Assembly: GCF_030285625.1 (NCBI RefSeq)
Contig: NZ_CP127294.1
Span: forward strand, 3,048,001 to 3,112,000
From: Amycolatopsis sp. 2-15
GTDB lineage: Bacteria; Actinomycetota; Actinomycetes; Mycobacteriales; Pseudonocardiaceae
Length of the DNA stretch: 64,000 nucleotides
Direction: 5' to 3'
Made by a program: the position numbers and the translations under genes. Of this stretch, positions 41,668-51,548 are shown piece by piece (positions within the stretch are counted from its first letter, which is position 1; every line of letters begins with the position of its first letter). The notes below the pieces were generated by a model. That model saw nothing but the letters and a program-made list of their open reading frames with translations. It did not search any database and was not told where the DNA came from.

Positions 41668-42723
41668 TCAGGGCAGGGGCGGGACGACGTCTTCGTCCTC
41701 GCGCACGTCGAGGTTGCCGTCGAAGTTCACGGACGAGTAGGCCCGCAGCTTCTCCAGCCGGTGGTAACCGTCGATCATTCTGACGGTGCCGGACTTGGAC
41801 CGCATCACGATCGACTGCGTGGTGGCGCCGCCGGCGCGGTAGTGCACGCCGCGCAGCAGGTCGCCGTCGGTGACGCCGGTGGCGCAGAAGAAGATGTTGT
41901 CGCCGCGCACGAGGTCGTCGTTGGTGAGCACGCGGTCGAGGTCGTGGCCCGCGGCCAGCGCCTTCTCGCGCTCCTCCTCGTCCTTCGGCCACAGCCGGCC
42001 CTGCAGCTCACCGCCGAGGCACTTCATCGCGCACGCGGCGATGATGCCTTCCGGCGTGCCGCCGATGCCGATCAACATGTCGACACCGGTCGTCGGGCGG
42101 GCCGCGGCAATGGCACCGGCGACGTCGCCGTCGGAGATGAAGCGGATACGCGCGCCGGCCTCGCGGATCTCCTTGATGATCTGCTCGTGGCGCGGCCGGT
42201 CGAGCACGCACACGGTCACATCGCCGACGCTGGAGTTCTTGGCCTTCGCCACGCGGCGGATGTTCTCGGCGATCGGCGCGGCCAGGTCCACCTTGCCCGC
42301 GGCGTCGGGTCCGACGGCCAGCTTCTCCATGTAGAACACGGCCGACGGGTCGAACATCGCGCCGCGCTCGGCGACGGCCAGCACGGCCAGCGCGTTGGGC
42401 ATGCCCTTGGCCATGAGGGTGGTGCCGTCGACGGGGTCGACCGCGACGTCGCAGTCGGGGCCGTCGCCGTTGCCCACCTCTTCGCCGTTGAACAGCATGG
42501 GGGCTTCGTCCTTCTCGCCCTCGCCGATCACGACCACACCGCGCATCGAGACGGTGGAGACGAGCTGGCGCATCGCGTCGACGGCGGCTCCGTCGCCTCC
42601 GATCTTGTCGCCGCGGCCGACCCAACGGCCGGCGGCCATGGCGGCGGCCTCGGTCACGCGGACCAGCTCCATGGCGAGGTTGCGGTCGGGTGCTTCGCGA
42701 CGTGGGTCGCTGGCGGTGCTCAT
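41668..42723 (-). CDS. glpX: Class II fructose-1,6-bisphosphatase
   Basis: 351 aa. Metal/substrate motifs [27 protein letters not shown] and [17 protein letters not shown] mark GlpX. Hydrolyses fructose-1,6-bisphosphate in gluconeogenesis; it is the main FBPase of many actinobacteria (Rv1099c). ATG 42723 preceded by GGAGG. 88 bp downstream of xseB in the same direction. Confidence 0.96.
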   Translation of the reverse strand: MSTASDPRREAPDRNLAMELVRVTEAAAMAAGRWVGRGDKIGGDGAAVDAMRQLVSTVSMRGVVVIGEGEKDEAPMLFNGEEVGNGDGPDCDVAVDPVDGTTLMAKGMPNALAVLAVAERGAMFDPSAVFYMEKLAVGPDAAGKVDLAAPIAENIRRVAKAKNSSVGDVTVCVLDRPRHEQIIKEIREAGARIRFISDGDVAGAIAAARPTTGVDMLIGIGGTPEGIIAACAMKCLGGELQGRLWPKDEEEREKALAAGHDLDRVLTNDDLVRGDNIFFCATGVTDGDLLRGVHYRAGGATTQSIVMRSKSGTVRMIDGYHRLEKLRAYSSVNFDGNLDVREDEDVVPPLP

Positions 42724-42811
42724 GCGGGCCTCCCGGATCGCGGAATTCGGCGGGAGGACAGTCTCTCAGATGATCGTGTCACCTGAACGATTCAGTCGCG
42801 CATGGTGCGCA

Positions 42812-43042
42812 TCACTGTGCGTCGTCGGAATTCTCAACGGACGCCAACGCCGCCTCGATCCGCTCGCGCGCGCCCTCCAGGTGGCGTTCGCAGACCTTGG
42901 CGAGCTCCTCGCCTTTTTCCCACAACGCCAGCGACTGCTCCAGGCTGAGGCCGCCGGCTTCGAGCTCTCTGACCACCTCGACCAGCCGGTCGCGCGCCTG
43001 CTCGTAACCGAGTCCGGCGGTTTCGCTGCCTGCTTCGCTCAC
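42812..43042 (-). CDS. xseB: Exodeoxyribonuclease VII small subunit
   Basis: 76 aa, two-helix protein with the family sequence [23 protein letters not shown]. It binds XseA to form the ssDNA-degrading exonuclease VII. GTG 43042 gives the usual length; longer in-frame starts lie in non-coding sequence. 245 bp separate it from the upstream unknown gene. Confidence 0.93.
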   Translation of the reverse strand: MSEAGSETAGLGYEQARDRLVEVVRELEAGGLSLEQSLALWEKGEELAKVCERHLEGARERIEAALASVENSDDAQ

Positions 43043-43287
43043 GCTCGACGCTCTCCGATGTTCCGAGGGGCTGTCCGGGCACAGTACCGCGCTGGGGTCG
43101 GTCGGTGCCGGACCGCTGTACCGGCTGGGCGAGGTCGCGTGCCGGCGACTGCTTGGCTCGCGCCTGCACCGTGGGTGACGGTGCGGTGTCCCGTGGTCTC
43201 TCCGTCCGGCCACTCGAGTCCGGCCGGCGGGTGATGCGTCCGCGACCGAGCCCGCGTCTGCCACTGGGCAAGACGCGCCCGGTGCTG
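43043..43287. other. Gap between the unknown gene and xseB, no feature seen
   Basis: 245 bases with no supported gene; probably carries the xseB-glpX promoter. Confidence 0.4.
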
Positions 43288-43731
43288 TCACGACCGGTGA
43301 TCGACCCGGTGCCTTCCGCCCGTTCGTGGCGGCGGCGGGGTCGGCGGTGGGTTCCGGGCCTGTTCACGGCAGACGAGGGCGCTGGCCATGGCGTTGTCGT
43401 AGCCGACGAAGGCGAGGGCGAACTCCTGGCCGTCACCGTCCGCGATCGCGTCCTCGAGGGTTTCCTGGGCGCCCGCGACGCGGCGGCGGTGCTCGGCGCC
43501 CTCGTCGAACCACCAGCGGGTGCCGACGTGGACGGACGTGGCCTCGGACAGGCGGCGCAGCTGGGGGCCGAGCTGGCGGCGGGCGGCGGTGCCGCAGCCG
43601 GCGAGCAGGGCGGTCCAGCATTCGCTGGCGGCGCTGTCGGTGACGCGCGCCTGGTGGAGCAGGGCGCGGGCGTCGAGGCGGGCGGCGGCGTCGACGGTGA
43701 GCGGGAGGAACGCCGGTGCCCTGGTGGTCAC
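43288..43731 (-). CDS. Unknown helical protein in the xse operon
   Basis: 147 aa, no membrane segment. Helices rich in Ala/Arg/Leu ([23 protein letters not shown]), a WWFDEG motif and a Pro-rich C-terminal tail. Its ATG overlaps the xseA stop (ATGA), so it is coupled to xseA. I recognise no family; a nuclease accessory role would be guesswork. Confidence 0.65.
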   Translation of the reverse strand: MTTRAPAFLPLTVDAAARLDARALLHQARVTDSAASECWTALLAGCGTAARRQLGPQLRRLSEATSVHVGTRWWFDEGAEHRRRVAGAQETLEDAIADGDGQEFALAFVGYDNAMASALVCREQARNPPPTPPPPRTGGRHRVDHRS

Positions 43732-44992
43732 GGCCCGTCTCCTTCCTCGCTCGATGCGGTGGACGCTGTGGACTTTGCGATGGCGTGGATCGCCCCGTCG
43801 GCGATCCGCACGCGCAGGCGTGCGCCGTCCTCAACCTGGAAGACGGAGCGCAGCACCTGGAGGTTGCCTGAATCGTCGGTGAATTGCACGACGGCGTAGC
43901 CGCGGGCCATCGTCGCGGCCGGACCGAGGGCGGTCAGCCGGCCGCGTGCGCCGGCGATTTCGGCCTGGTCCTTCGCGAGCAGGCCGAGCATGGCGCGCCG
44001 GCCGCGTTCGCGGTGCATCTCGACGTCGTCGAGGCGGCGCTGGACCGGGCCCAACGGGTCGGCGAGCGACGGGCGGCTGCGCAGCTGGGTGAGCAGCCGC
44101 GTCTGCGTGTCGACCCAGCCGTGCAGCGCGCGGCGGCCGCGGTCGCGCATCTGGCGCACGCGGGCGGTCTCCTCGCGCACGTCGGGCACGATGCGCTTGC
44201 TCGCGTCCGTCGGCGTGGAGCAGCGCAGGTCGGCGACGTGGTCGAGCAACGGCGTGTCCGGCTCGTGCCCGATGGCGCTCACCACCGGCGTGCCCGCGGA
44301 CGCGACGGCCCGGCACAGCGCCTCGTCGGAGAACGGCAGCAGATCCTCCACACTGCCGCCGCCGCGGGCGATCACGATCACATCGACCTCCGGGTCTTTG
44401 TCCAATGTGGACAGAGCGCGGAGGATCTGTGGTACGGCCTGCGGGCCCTGCACGGCGGTGTTCACGACCTTGAACAACACGTGCGGCCAGCGGGCCTGCG
44501 CGTTGACGAGCACGTCTCGCTCCGCCGCCGACGCGCGGCCGGTGATGAGGCCGATGCCTTGGGGCAGAAAGGGAATCGGGCGTTTGCGCTCGGGGAGAAC
44601 AGGCCTTCGGCCGCCAGGAGCTTGCGCAGCCGTTCGATGCGCGCGAGCAGCTCGCCGATGCCGACTGCGCGGATCTCGTCCGCGCGCAGGCTGAGCGTGC
44701 CGCGCCCGAAGAAGAACGACGGCTTCGCGTGCACCACCACGCGGTCGCCTTCGCGCAGCGGCGTCGCGAGCTCGCGCACCAGCCACATCGGGGCGGTCAC
44801 GGACATCGAGACGTCGGCCGACGGGTCGCGCAGCGTCAGGAACGCCGTCTGCGTGCCGGGGCGCGCGTTGATCTGCGTGACCTGGCCCTCCACCCACACG
44901 GCGCCGAGGCGGTGGATCCAGTCGCCGATCTTGCGCGCGACGGTGCGGACGGGCCAGGGGTTCTCGGCGCTGGTCGAGGGGTCGCTGCTCAC
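43728..44992 (-). pseudogene. xseA: Exodeoxyribonuclease VII large subunit, frameshifted near 44593
   Basis: N-terminal OB domain from GTG 44992 (NPWPVRTVARKIGDWI, VWVEGQVTQINARPG) reads in phase to LAAEGLFSP; the catalytic region follows in another frame (RPIPFLPQGIGLITG, ARGGGSVEDLLPFSDE, SAIGHEPDTPLLDHVAD). One base is missing in a run of four G (44592-44595); restoring it gives about 421 aa, full length. As exonuclease VII is conserved and the rest is intact, a sequencing slip is as likely as a real mutation. Start overlaps the stop of the lipid-droplet gene by 4 bp. Confidence 0.92.
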
Positions 44993-45627
44993 TGGCCTTC
45001 CGCGTCGTCGCCCTGCTGGGTCGCCTCTTCTTCCGCCTTGCGCGCATTGCCGATGCGCCGCGCGAGCATGCCGACGAACGACGCGCGGTCGGCGTTGGCC
45101 TTCTCGTAGTCGAGGATCTCCTCGAGCTGCGGCACGGTCAGCCGGCGCAGTCGGGCGCGCAGCTGGGGCAGGGTGAGGTCGTCGTAGCCGGCCAGGCCCG
45201 CGGGGCCGTCGGTGCTGTCGTTCTCGCCGTCGGCGTGGTCCTCGGCGAGCGCGCGCTCTTCCTGCGTCCACGGGTCTTCGGGTTCGTCCGTGAGCCCGGG
45301 CAGGTTCGGGCGGTGGCCGTTGGCCTGCGGGTCGGGCAGGTCGTCGACGGGCACCAGCGTGGGACGCGTGGGCAGGTCCGGTTCGACGTCCTCGTCGAAC
45401 GTCGCCCAGCTCGGCGTGTCCTCGACCGGGCGCAGGCCGGACAGTGCGTCGTCGCCCTTGATGGCCAGCTCGGTGACGTGTTGCTGGACACGCATGGACA
45501 GCTGGAGGACCTGGCTGACGACGGTCACCGGCAGGCCGGTGATCTGCTTCGGGAGCTCACGAACCCGCTCGGCGGTGGTGACGGCGAGGCCCGCGGCGAC
45601 CCGGAGGGGGAGCGGGAGTGGCTTCAT
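44989..45627 (-). CDS. Lipid-droplet-associated protein (Rv1109c-like)
   Basis: 212 aa. N-terminal amphipathic/hydrophobic helix region ([28 protein letters not shown]) followed by a disordered acidic Pro/Asp-rich middle (75-150) and a C-terminal helical module ([36 protein letters not shown] shape). Proteins of this type in actinobacteria are annotated as lipid-droplet-associated. Coupled by a 4-bp overlap to xseA. Divergent from ispH. Confidence 0.8.
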   Translation of the reverse strand: MKPLPLPLRVAAGLAVTTAERVRELPKQITGLPVTVVSQVLQLSMRVQQHVTELAIKGDDALSGLRPVEDTPSWATFDEDVEPDLPTRPTLVPVDDLPDPQANGHRPNLPGLTDEPEDPWTQEERALAEDHADGENDSTDGPAGLAGYDDLTLPQLRARLRRLTVPQLEEILDYEKANADRASFVGMLARRIGNARKAEEEATQQGDDAEGQ

Positions 45628-45778
45628 GCCGTCTAGCGTGCCGTATGTGGGCCATCCTGCCCAACCGAACGGGTGGGTTGAGGCACAGGACGTGACTCCC
45701 GGCACAGCCCGGATGGCCGCTGACGTCATCCGAAAGAGGACTTCGAAGCCGGTACGGCACAGCCCGTACCCTGGAGGC

Positions 45779-46789
45779 ATGACTTCTGCGAGTCCCGGAA
45801 CCGAGCCCGCCGGTACCCCGACGATCTCCCAGTCCGGCGCCGCCAAACGCGTGTTGCTCGCGAAGCCGCGCGGCTACTGCGCCGGCGTGGATCGCGCGGT
45901 GATCGCCGTGGAGAAGGCGCTGGAGCTCTACGGCGCGCCTGTGTACGTGCGCAAGGAGATCGTCCACAACCGCCACGTGGTCGACACACTGCGTGAACGC
46001 GGCGCGATCTTCGTGGACGAGACGTCGGAGGTGCCCGAGGGCGCTTTGGTGGTGTTCTCCGCCCACGGCGTCTCCCCGGCTGTGCACGCCGAGGCGGCCG
46101 ACCGCGACCTCCGCACCATCGACGCGACCTGCCCGCTCGTGACGAAGGTGCACAAAGAGGTCAACCGCTTCGCCAAGGACGACTACGACATCCTGCTGAT
46201 CGGCCACGAAGGCCACGAAGAGGTCGAGGGCACCGCGGGTGAGGCGCCCGACAAGGTGCAGCTCGTGGACAAGGCCGAGGACGTCGACAAGGTCGACGTG
46301 CGCGACCCGGCCAAGGTGATCTGGCTCTCCCAGACCACCCTTTCGGTCGACGAGACGATGGAACGCGTCGACCAGCTCCGCGAACGCTTCCCCGGCCTGG
46401 CCGACCCGCCCAGCGACGACATCTGCTACGCCACCACCAACCGCCAGGTGGCCGTGAAGGCCATGGCGCCGGAGTGCGACCTGGTGCTGGTGGTGGGCTC
46501 GACGAACTCCTCGAACTCCAAGCGCCTCGTCGAGGTCGCCCTGAAGGCGGGCGCGCGGGCGTCGTACCTGATCGACTTCGCCTCGGAGGTCGACGAGGCC
46601 TGGCTTTCGGGGGTGTCGACGGTGGGCGTCACTTCGGGCGCCTCGGTGCCCGACGTGCTGGTGATGGACCTGCTGACCTGGCTGGCCGAACGCGGTTACG
46701 GCCAGGTCGACGAGGTGACGACGGCGAACGAGAAGATCGCGTTCGCGTTGCCGAAGGAGCTTCGGAAGGCTGCCAAGTCGGAGTCCTGA
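45779..46789 (+). CDS. ispH: 4-hydroxy-3-methylbut-2-enyl diphosphate reductase
   Basis: 336 aa. The three iron-sulphur cysteines are Cys34 ([10 protein letters not shown]), Cys118 ([11 protein letters not shown]) and Cys216 ([10 protein letters not shown]); catalytic Glu in HEGHEEVEG. Last step of the MEP pathway, giving IPP and DMAPP. ATG 45779 follows GGAGG closely. Synteny with lytB2 (Rv1110). Ends in a canonical terminator. Confidence 0.97.
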   Translation: MTSASPGTEPAGTPTISQSGAAKRVLLAKPRGYCAGVDRAVIAVEKALELYGAPVYVRKEIVHNRHVVDTLRERGAIFVDETSEVPEGALVVFSAHGVSPAVHAEAADRDLRTIDATCPLVTKVHKEVNRFAKDDYDILLIGHEGHEEVEGTAGEAPDKVQLVDKAEDVDKVDVRDPAKVIWLSQTTLSVDETMERVDQLRERFPGLADPPSDDICYATTNRQVAVKAMAPECDLVLVVGSTNSSNSKRLVEVALKAGARASYLIDFASEVDEAWLSGVSTVGVTSGASVPDVLVMDLLTWLAERGYGQVDEVTTANEKIAFALPKELRKAAKSES

Positions 46790-46808
46790 CGGGGTTTTTG
46801 GCTTTGAG

Positions 46809-46852
46809 GCCGCGGCGGTCGCCGGATTTTCCGGCGGGCGCCGCGGCTTTTT
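46809..46852 (+). terminator. Rho-independent terminator of ispH
   Basis: gccgcgg/ccgcggc outer stem with an inner cgccgg/ccggcg hairpin and a tttt loop, followed by five T (46848-46852). Confidence 0.85.
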
Positions 46853-46914
46853 CGTGTGGCGTGCCGGTCGGTTGGGGCGGCTGCGGTCCGGCCGCGGCGA
46901 GGCTTTGGGTCGTG

Positions 46915-47420
46915 GATCAGGCTGGTGCGGCGCTTCTCGCGTGGCTGCTGCGGCTTGAGGCTGGCGGTTGGCCCGGTGGGCGTTTGACGTGGCCGAGGTG
47001 CGGCTGTGGCGACGTTGTGGGTCAGGCTGGTGCGGCTGCTTCTCGCGTGGCTGCTGCGGCTTGAGGCCGGCGGTTGGGCCTGGCGGGCGTTTGACGTGGC
47101 CGAGGTGCGGCTGTGGCGACGTTGTGGGTCAGGCTGGTGCGGCTGCTTCTCGCGTGGCTGCTGCGCCTTGAGGCTGGTGGTTGGGCCTGGCGGGCGTTTG
47201 CGTTGAGGTGGCTGTGGTCCGGGTGCGGCGACGTTGTGGGTTGGGCCGGCGTGGCGCGGACCCGTTTCTGTGGCTGCCGCGGCTTGCAGCTTGGTGATTT
47301 CGGCTGGTCGGCGTCTGACGTGGCCGAGGTGTGGCTGCGGCGACGCTGTGGGCGTGGGTCGGACGGGCACGGTGCGGCCCGCTTCTCGTGATGGCCGCGG
47401 CTTGAGCCTGGTCGTTGGGC
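46915..47420. repeat. Degenerate 105-107 bp tandem repeats
   Basis: The marker gctggtgcggc recurs at 46921, 47026 and 47133 (spacing 105 and 107), with nearly identical sequence between (cttctcgcgtggctgctg, gacgtggccgaggtgcgg). Further copies to about 47420 are more diverged (gacgtggccgaggtgtgg at about 47318). Period is not a multiple of three, so no frame is kept. The stretch 46853-47606 has no supported gene. Confidence 0.88.
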
Positions 47421-47606
47421 GTTGTGGATCGAGGCTCCGGCGCCGCCGCTTCGGGGGCGGCTTTGCGGTTGCTGCGCGCTGAACCTGACGGGCTCGGCCC
47501 CGGGGACTGGCCGTGTGTCGGCCCTGGCGTCGAGCGCACCGTTCGGGTTGCGGCGCCTTTCCTGCTCGGCCGTGCGTCGGTTGCCGGTTGTCGGGGCTCG
47601 AATGCA

Positions 47607-47643
47607 CGAAGGCCGCCGATCCGAGGTGGATCGGCGGCCTTCG
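47607..47643. terminator. Hairpin terminator of the DUF6542 gene
   Basis: Perfect 16-bp stem (cgaaggccgccgatcc and complement) with a 5-base loop between the repeat tract and the DUF6542 stop. Confidence 0.85.
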
Positions 47644-47686
47644 GTGTGGTGCGGGCGTTGAGGGCCCAGCTGTCAACGTTGTCGGG

Positions 47687-48589
47687 TCAGGATTCGCCGT
47701 CCCAGGGGCGCGGGCGGCGTGGCGGTTCGCGGCGCGGGGGCCGCGGACGGCCGGGCGGCGGTTCGTCGGCGCGGGGGCGGCGGCGGGGCGGGGGCGCGTC
47801 GCCGCGGGGGTCGCGGCGGCGGGGGTCGCCTTCGGGCGGGCGGGGGCGGCGGCCGTCCGGCGGGGGCTTGCGCGCGCCGCGGGGGGCGGAGTCGCCGGGT
47901 TCGCGCCGCGGGCGGGCGCCGGGGTCCGCGGGCGGCCGGGGGCGGCGCGGGGGCGGGCCGTCGAGGTCGCGGTCGCGGGGCGGGCGGCGCGCGACGGCGG
48001 GCGGCGGGGCCTGACCGGCGCCGGCGGGACGACCCGAGCCCGGCGGGCGCGTACGCGGGCGAGCGGGCGGCTCGTCGCCGTCCTCGCGGTCGCGCGGCGG
48101 CTTGCCGCCCTTGAGCTTCACGGGGGCGTCGGGGTCGCGTTCGCGGAAGATGCGGACGAACCCGAACAGCAGCGTGACGCCGGTGGTGATCGCCATCGTC
48201 GGGAAGCCGTTGATCAGCGGCGTGCCGATGTTGAGCAGCTTCGACAGGGTGTCGCTGCCCGAGCCGGACCCGCCGGTCACGAGCACCACACCGGGCACCG
48301 TGACGGCCAGCACCAGCGGCGGCTGCACCATCGGTCCGAACAGAGCGCGTCTTTGCACCGCGCCCACCGCGAGCACGGCCCCCACGAAGTAGCCGGCCTT
48401 GAAAATGAAGTCGAGGCTGCCCTTGGTCTTCTCGTCGATGATGGCGCCCAGCACGGCCAGGCCGAAGCCCACGAGGACAGCCGCCCACCAGGGCAGGCCA
48501 TGCCTCTCGCCGACGACGAGACGCTCGTCCCAGGGCACGGTGGCGTCTTCGGCATCGGGATCGCTCTGGCGATCGCGTATCGCGGTCAC
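47687..48589 (-). CDS. DUF6542 membrane protein with long Pro/Arg-rich tail
   Basis: 300 aa. Residues 30-150 hold about four transmembrane helices (PWWAAVLVGFGLAVLGAII; AGYFVGAVLAVGAV; PPLVLAVTVPGVVLV; MAITTGVTLLFGFV). From about residue 160 the tail is almost only Pro, Arg, Asp and Gly. Position beside ispH equals Rv1111c, a protein of the same design. Function unknown. Confidence 0.85.
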   Translation of the reverse strand: MTAIRDRQSDPDAEDATVPWDERLVVGERHGLPWWAAVLVGFGLAVLGAIIDEKTKGSLDFIFKAGYFVGAVLAVGAVQRRALFGPMVQPPLVLAVTVPGVVLVTGGSGSGSDTLSKLLNIGTPLINGFPTMAITTGVTLLFGFVRIFRERDPDAPVKLKGGKPPRDREDGDEPPARPRTRPPGSGRPAGAGQAPPPAVARRPPRDRDLDGPPPRRPRPPADPGARPRREPGDSAPRGARKPPPDGRRPRPPEGDPRRRDPRGDAPPPRRRPRADEPPPGRPRPPRREPPRRPRPWDGES

Positions 48590-48602
48590 GAGGCAACACC
48601 GT

Positions 48603-49178
48603 AGCCGTTACTTGTCACGATCTTGCTGCCACTGCCGAAGACCGCCCTGACCAGCCACCCGGCAGCGTGACGTGACTTGCCGGAAGCCGGAACACGTGGT
48701 GTCCCGCGGCCCGTCGCGCCGTGCTCCGCGCCCGGTCCGTGGTCTGGTTACCTGACCTGCGGATACAGCCCACTGGTCTGGTCCGGGCCAGCCGTTCCGT
48801 CGCCGCTCGGACGCCAGCCGCCCCGTCGCGCACCAGGCGCGGCGGTCGTCGACGCGGAACGTTCCCGCTCCCCGGAAACCTCACAGCGACGGAACCGAAC
48901 CCCGGGCAGCGCAAATGCCCCATCGACCCCGAATCGGCCACCATCGGTACGCACCGTGACGAGCCGTGCAGCCTCAGCTCCCACGACCACGAGCCGCCCG
49001 GGCAAGGCTGTCGCTGTCTCGGCTTGCCGCCGGTCCAGCGCGCTTTTCGCACGTCCGGCGCCCGGCTGCCGGATGCGGTTGTCAGCGGTGTCGCAGGTCG
49101 TGCGGGCGCGACCACCTGCGCAGCAGACCATCGGCCGCCTGCCAGCACGGCTGTTTGGCGAGGGCAGACAAGGAGCCG
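48603..49178. other. 576-bp stretch without a supported gene
   Basis: Several overlapping frames exist on both strands. The best is on the minus strand at 48748-49131 (GRLVVVGAEAARLVTVRTD resembles beta structure), but it has no clear ribosome binding site and mixed codon use. It may be a decayed gene. Confidence 0.4.
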
Positions 49179-49181
49179 TCC

Positions 49182-50096
49182 TCAGCTAGCCGCCAACTCG
49201 TCCCCCTTCCGCACCTCCGGCACCGGCGACGGGCTGCCCGACGCGTCCGTCAGGGGTGCCACCGTCGCGCGGAAGCTCTCCAGTGCCTCCAGCTCCCGCC
49301 GTCGCGCGGACAGGAAGCGCTGCAGGTGCGTGCTCGTGAGGTTCAGCGCCTCGACCGCGTTGCCCGCCGAGCGGTGCGCGGCCGCCGCCCCCGCCCGGAC
49401 CTGCTCGACGTCCTCCACCAGCGCCCGGTCGCTCGCGGCGAACAGGGCCGCCGACGCCAGTACCCCGAACCCCGTCGGTCCACACAGGAACACCCGCCGG
49501 TCGATCAGCCAGCGCAGGAGCTCCGGATCGGTGTCGAGCGCGGCGACCACGGCCGCGTCGGACGGGACGAACATGATGGTGCCGTAGATCGCGTCGGCCC
49601 AGCGCTGGTAACCCTTGCCGGCCAGCTCGGCCGCGCGGGACCGGATCTGGCGCACGTGGGCGCGCAACGCGTCGAGCCGTTCCTCGGGATCGTCGGTCTC
49701 CACGGCCTCGGCCCAGATCGCCATGCTGGCCTTCGCGTCGACGGGCACAGTGCGGCCGCCGCCCACGCGCAGCACCATGTCCGGCTTCACGCTGCCGCCG
49801 CCGGCCAGGTCGGTCTGCAGCGTGAAATGCAGTTCTTCGCGCAACCCCAACGCGCGCGCGGTCTCGACCAGCACCTGCTCGCCGAGCTCACCGCGGCCGC
49901 TGATCGACGCGAACGCCACCTCGTACCGCCGCAATGCCAGCTGCTGCTGGTCGTTCTTCGCGCGCTCGGCCGCCACGAGCCGCGCCGCCGCGTCGGCCCG
50001 GCGCATGCCGTCGCCGTAGAGCCGCCACAGCAGTGCGACCGCGACGCACAGGAGCAGCGCGAGCACGACGGCCGCGGTCGTGATCACCGTCTCCAC
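49182..50096 (-). CDS. rmuC: DNA recombination protein RmuC
   Basis: 304 aa from GTG 50096 with GGGAAGGGAG upstream. N-terminal membrane anchor (about 5-25), short coiled coil, then the RmuC nuclease-like core: VKPDMVLRVGGGRTVPVDAKAS, KGYQRWADAIYGTIMFVPSDAA and LLRWLIDRRVFLCGPTGFG. Limits inversions at inverted repeats. Shorter coiled coil than E. coli RmuC (475 aa), as usual in actinobacteria. Divergent from sbcD. Confidence 0.9.
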   Translation of the reverse strand: METVITTAAVVLALLLCVAVALLWRLYGDGMRRADAAARLVAAERAKNDQQQLALRRYEVAFASISGRGELGEQVLVETARALGLREELHFTLQTDLAGGGSVKPDMVLRVGGGRTVPVDAKASMAIWAEAVETDDPEERLDALRAHVRQIRSRAAELAGKGYQRWADAIYGTIMFVPSDAAVVAALDTDPELLRWLIDRRVFLCGPTGFGVLASAALFAASDRALVEDVEQVRAGAAAAHRSAGNAVEALNLTSTHLQRFLSARRRELEALESFRATVAPLTDASGSPSPVPEVRKGDELAAS

Positions 50097-50109
50097 CGGA
50101 GTCTCCCTT

Positions 50110-50154
50110 CCCTGCCCGATCAAGCCCTGTCTGATCAAGCCCTGCCCGATCAAC
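50110..50154. repeat. Three 15-bp tandem repeats upstream of rmuC
   Basis: Unit ccctgcccgatcaag at 50110, 50125 and 50140 with two to three mismatches. On the minus strand these would encode LIGQG/LIRQG if read in frame with rmuC, but they lie upstream of its likely start. Confidence 0.85.
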
Positions 50155-50393
50155 TTTCCCGGCCCGACCAACCGGACCAGTCGGAACGGCCGGTGCCGAT
50201 CGACGCGGACATCATGGCGGACCGCACCGACAAAAACCGGCCCACGCGGTCGCGCTGCGTAGCTGACCAGGGCGTTCATCGGTTCGGCGGTCGGCGTGTC
50301 CACCAGAGCCCTGATAGGGTTCGTACACACGTTCGAGTGGCTCTCCGGCGAGTCTCCGCGGTTTCGTCGTGATCGCCTCTTACCGTGGTTGCC

Positions 50394-51548
50394 GTGAGAC
50401 TCCTCCACACCTCCGACTGGCACGTCGGCCGTACGTTCCACGGCGCCGACCTGCTCGCCGAGCAGGAGGCCGTCCTCACCCATCTCGCCGAGCTCGTCAC
50501 GACCGAGCAGGTCGACGTTGTGGTGGTGGCAGGCGACATCTACGACCGCGCGGTCCCTTCGGCCGAAGCGGTTCGAGTCGCGACCAAGGCCATGAGCCGC
50601 ATCCGCCAGGCCGGCGCGCAGCTCGTGATCACGCCCGGCAACCACGACTCCGCGGCGCGGCTGGGTGCGTTCGCGGACTTCGCGGCCGCGGGCGGTCTGC
50701 ACCTGCGCGCCACGATCGCGGGCCTCGCCGAACCCGTGCTGCTGAACGACGAACACGGCGACGTCGCGATCTACGGCATCCCGTACCTCGAACCCGAGCC
50801 GTCACGTCACGCGCTGGGCGTGCCGGAAGCGCGCGGCCACACCGGTGTGCTCACCGAAGCCATGCGCCGCGTGCGCGAAGACCTTGCCACGCGGGCGAAA
50901 ACGCGGTCGGTCGTCCTGGCCCACGCCTTCGTCACGGGCGGTTCCGCCAGTGAATCCGAACGCACCATCGCCGTCGGCGGCGTCGAGCAGGTCCCGGGTG
51001 ACGTCTTCGAAGGCGTCGACTACGTCGCACTCGGCCACCTCCACGGACCGCAGACCCTCGCCGAGCATCTCCGCTACTCCGGCAGCCCTCTGGCCTACTC
51101 GTTTTCCGAGGCGCGCCAACGGAAATCGGTCTGGCTCGTGGACCTCGACGCGGCCGGCCTCGCCGAGGTGCGCCGCCACGAACTGCCCGTGCCGCGCCCG
51201 CTCGCGACGTTGCGCGGCGAGCTGCAGGAGCTGCTCGACGCGCCGGAACACGAGGAATGGCGCGACCACTTCCTCTCGGTCACGGTCACCGACCGCGTGC
51301 GCCCGGTCGACGCGATGCGCCGCCTGCGCGAGCGGTTCCCGTACGCGGTGCACCTCGACTGGGAGCCCGAGGGTGGGCTCGCCGGCGCGCAACTGAAGTA
51401 CGCCGACGCCGTCCGCGGGCGCACCGACATCGAGATCGCCCGCAGCTTCCTCGACGACTGCCGCGGCGCGTTCCCCACGGAAACCGAGGAACGGCTGGTG
51501 TTCCTCGCGCTCGAAGCGGCCAACCGGGCGGCGGTGGCGAAACTGTGA
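50394..51548 (+). CDS. sbcD: Exonuclease subunit SbcD (Mre11 family)
   Basis: 384 aa. Metallophosphoesterase motifs in order: LHTSDWHVG, AGDIYDRAVPS, TPGNHDSAARL, LAHAFV, ALGHLHGPQ. With SbcC it opens and trims DNA hairpins and protein-blocked ends. GTG 50394 gives the family N-terminus (RLLHTSDWH); GTG 50385 adds three residues. Coupled to sbcC by a 4-bp overlap (GTGA). Confidence 0.95.
   Translation: MRLLHTSDWHVGRTFHGADLLAEQEAVLTHLAELVTTEQVDVVVVAGDIYDRAVPSAEAVRVATKAMSRIRQAGAQLVITPGNHDSAARLGAFADFAAAGGLHLRATIAGLAEPVLLNDEHGDVAIYGIPYLEPEPSRHALGVPEARGHTGVLTEAMRRVREDLATRAKTRSVVLAHAFVTGGSASESERTIAVGGVEQVPGDVFEGVDYVALGHLHGPQTLAEHLRYSGSPLAYSFSEARQRKSVWLVDLDAAGLAEVRRHELPVPRPLATLRGELQELLDAPEHEEWRDHFLSVTVTDRVRPVDAMRRLRERFPYAVHLDWEPEGGLAGAQLKYADAVRGRTDIEIARSFLDDCRGAFPTETEERLVFLALEAANRAAVAKL

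Noticed and set aside
46921..47420. CRISPR array
   Set aside because: Units of about 106 bp are repeated whole, without short repeats separated by unique spacers, and no cas genes are present.
46696..47676. 326-codon Arg/Pro-rich minus-strand protein over the repeat tract
   Set aside because: Overlaps the ispH 3' end, and the 105-107 bp repeat period breaks any conserved reading frame.
48677..49189. 170-codon plus-strand frame
   Set aside because: Ser/Pro/Arg-rich with no motif; an opposite-strand frame in the same region is no worse, so neither is called.
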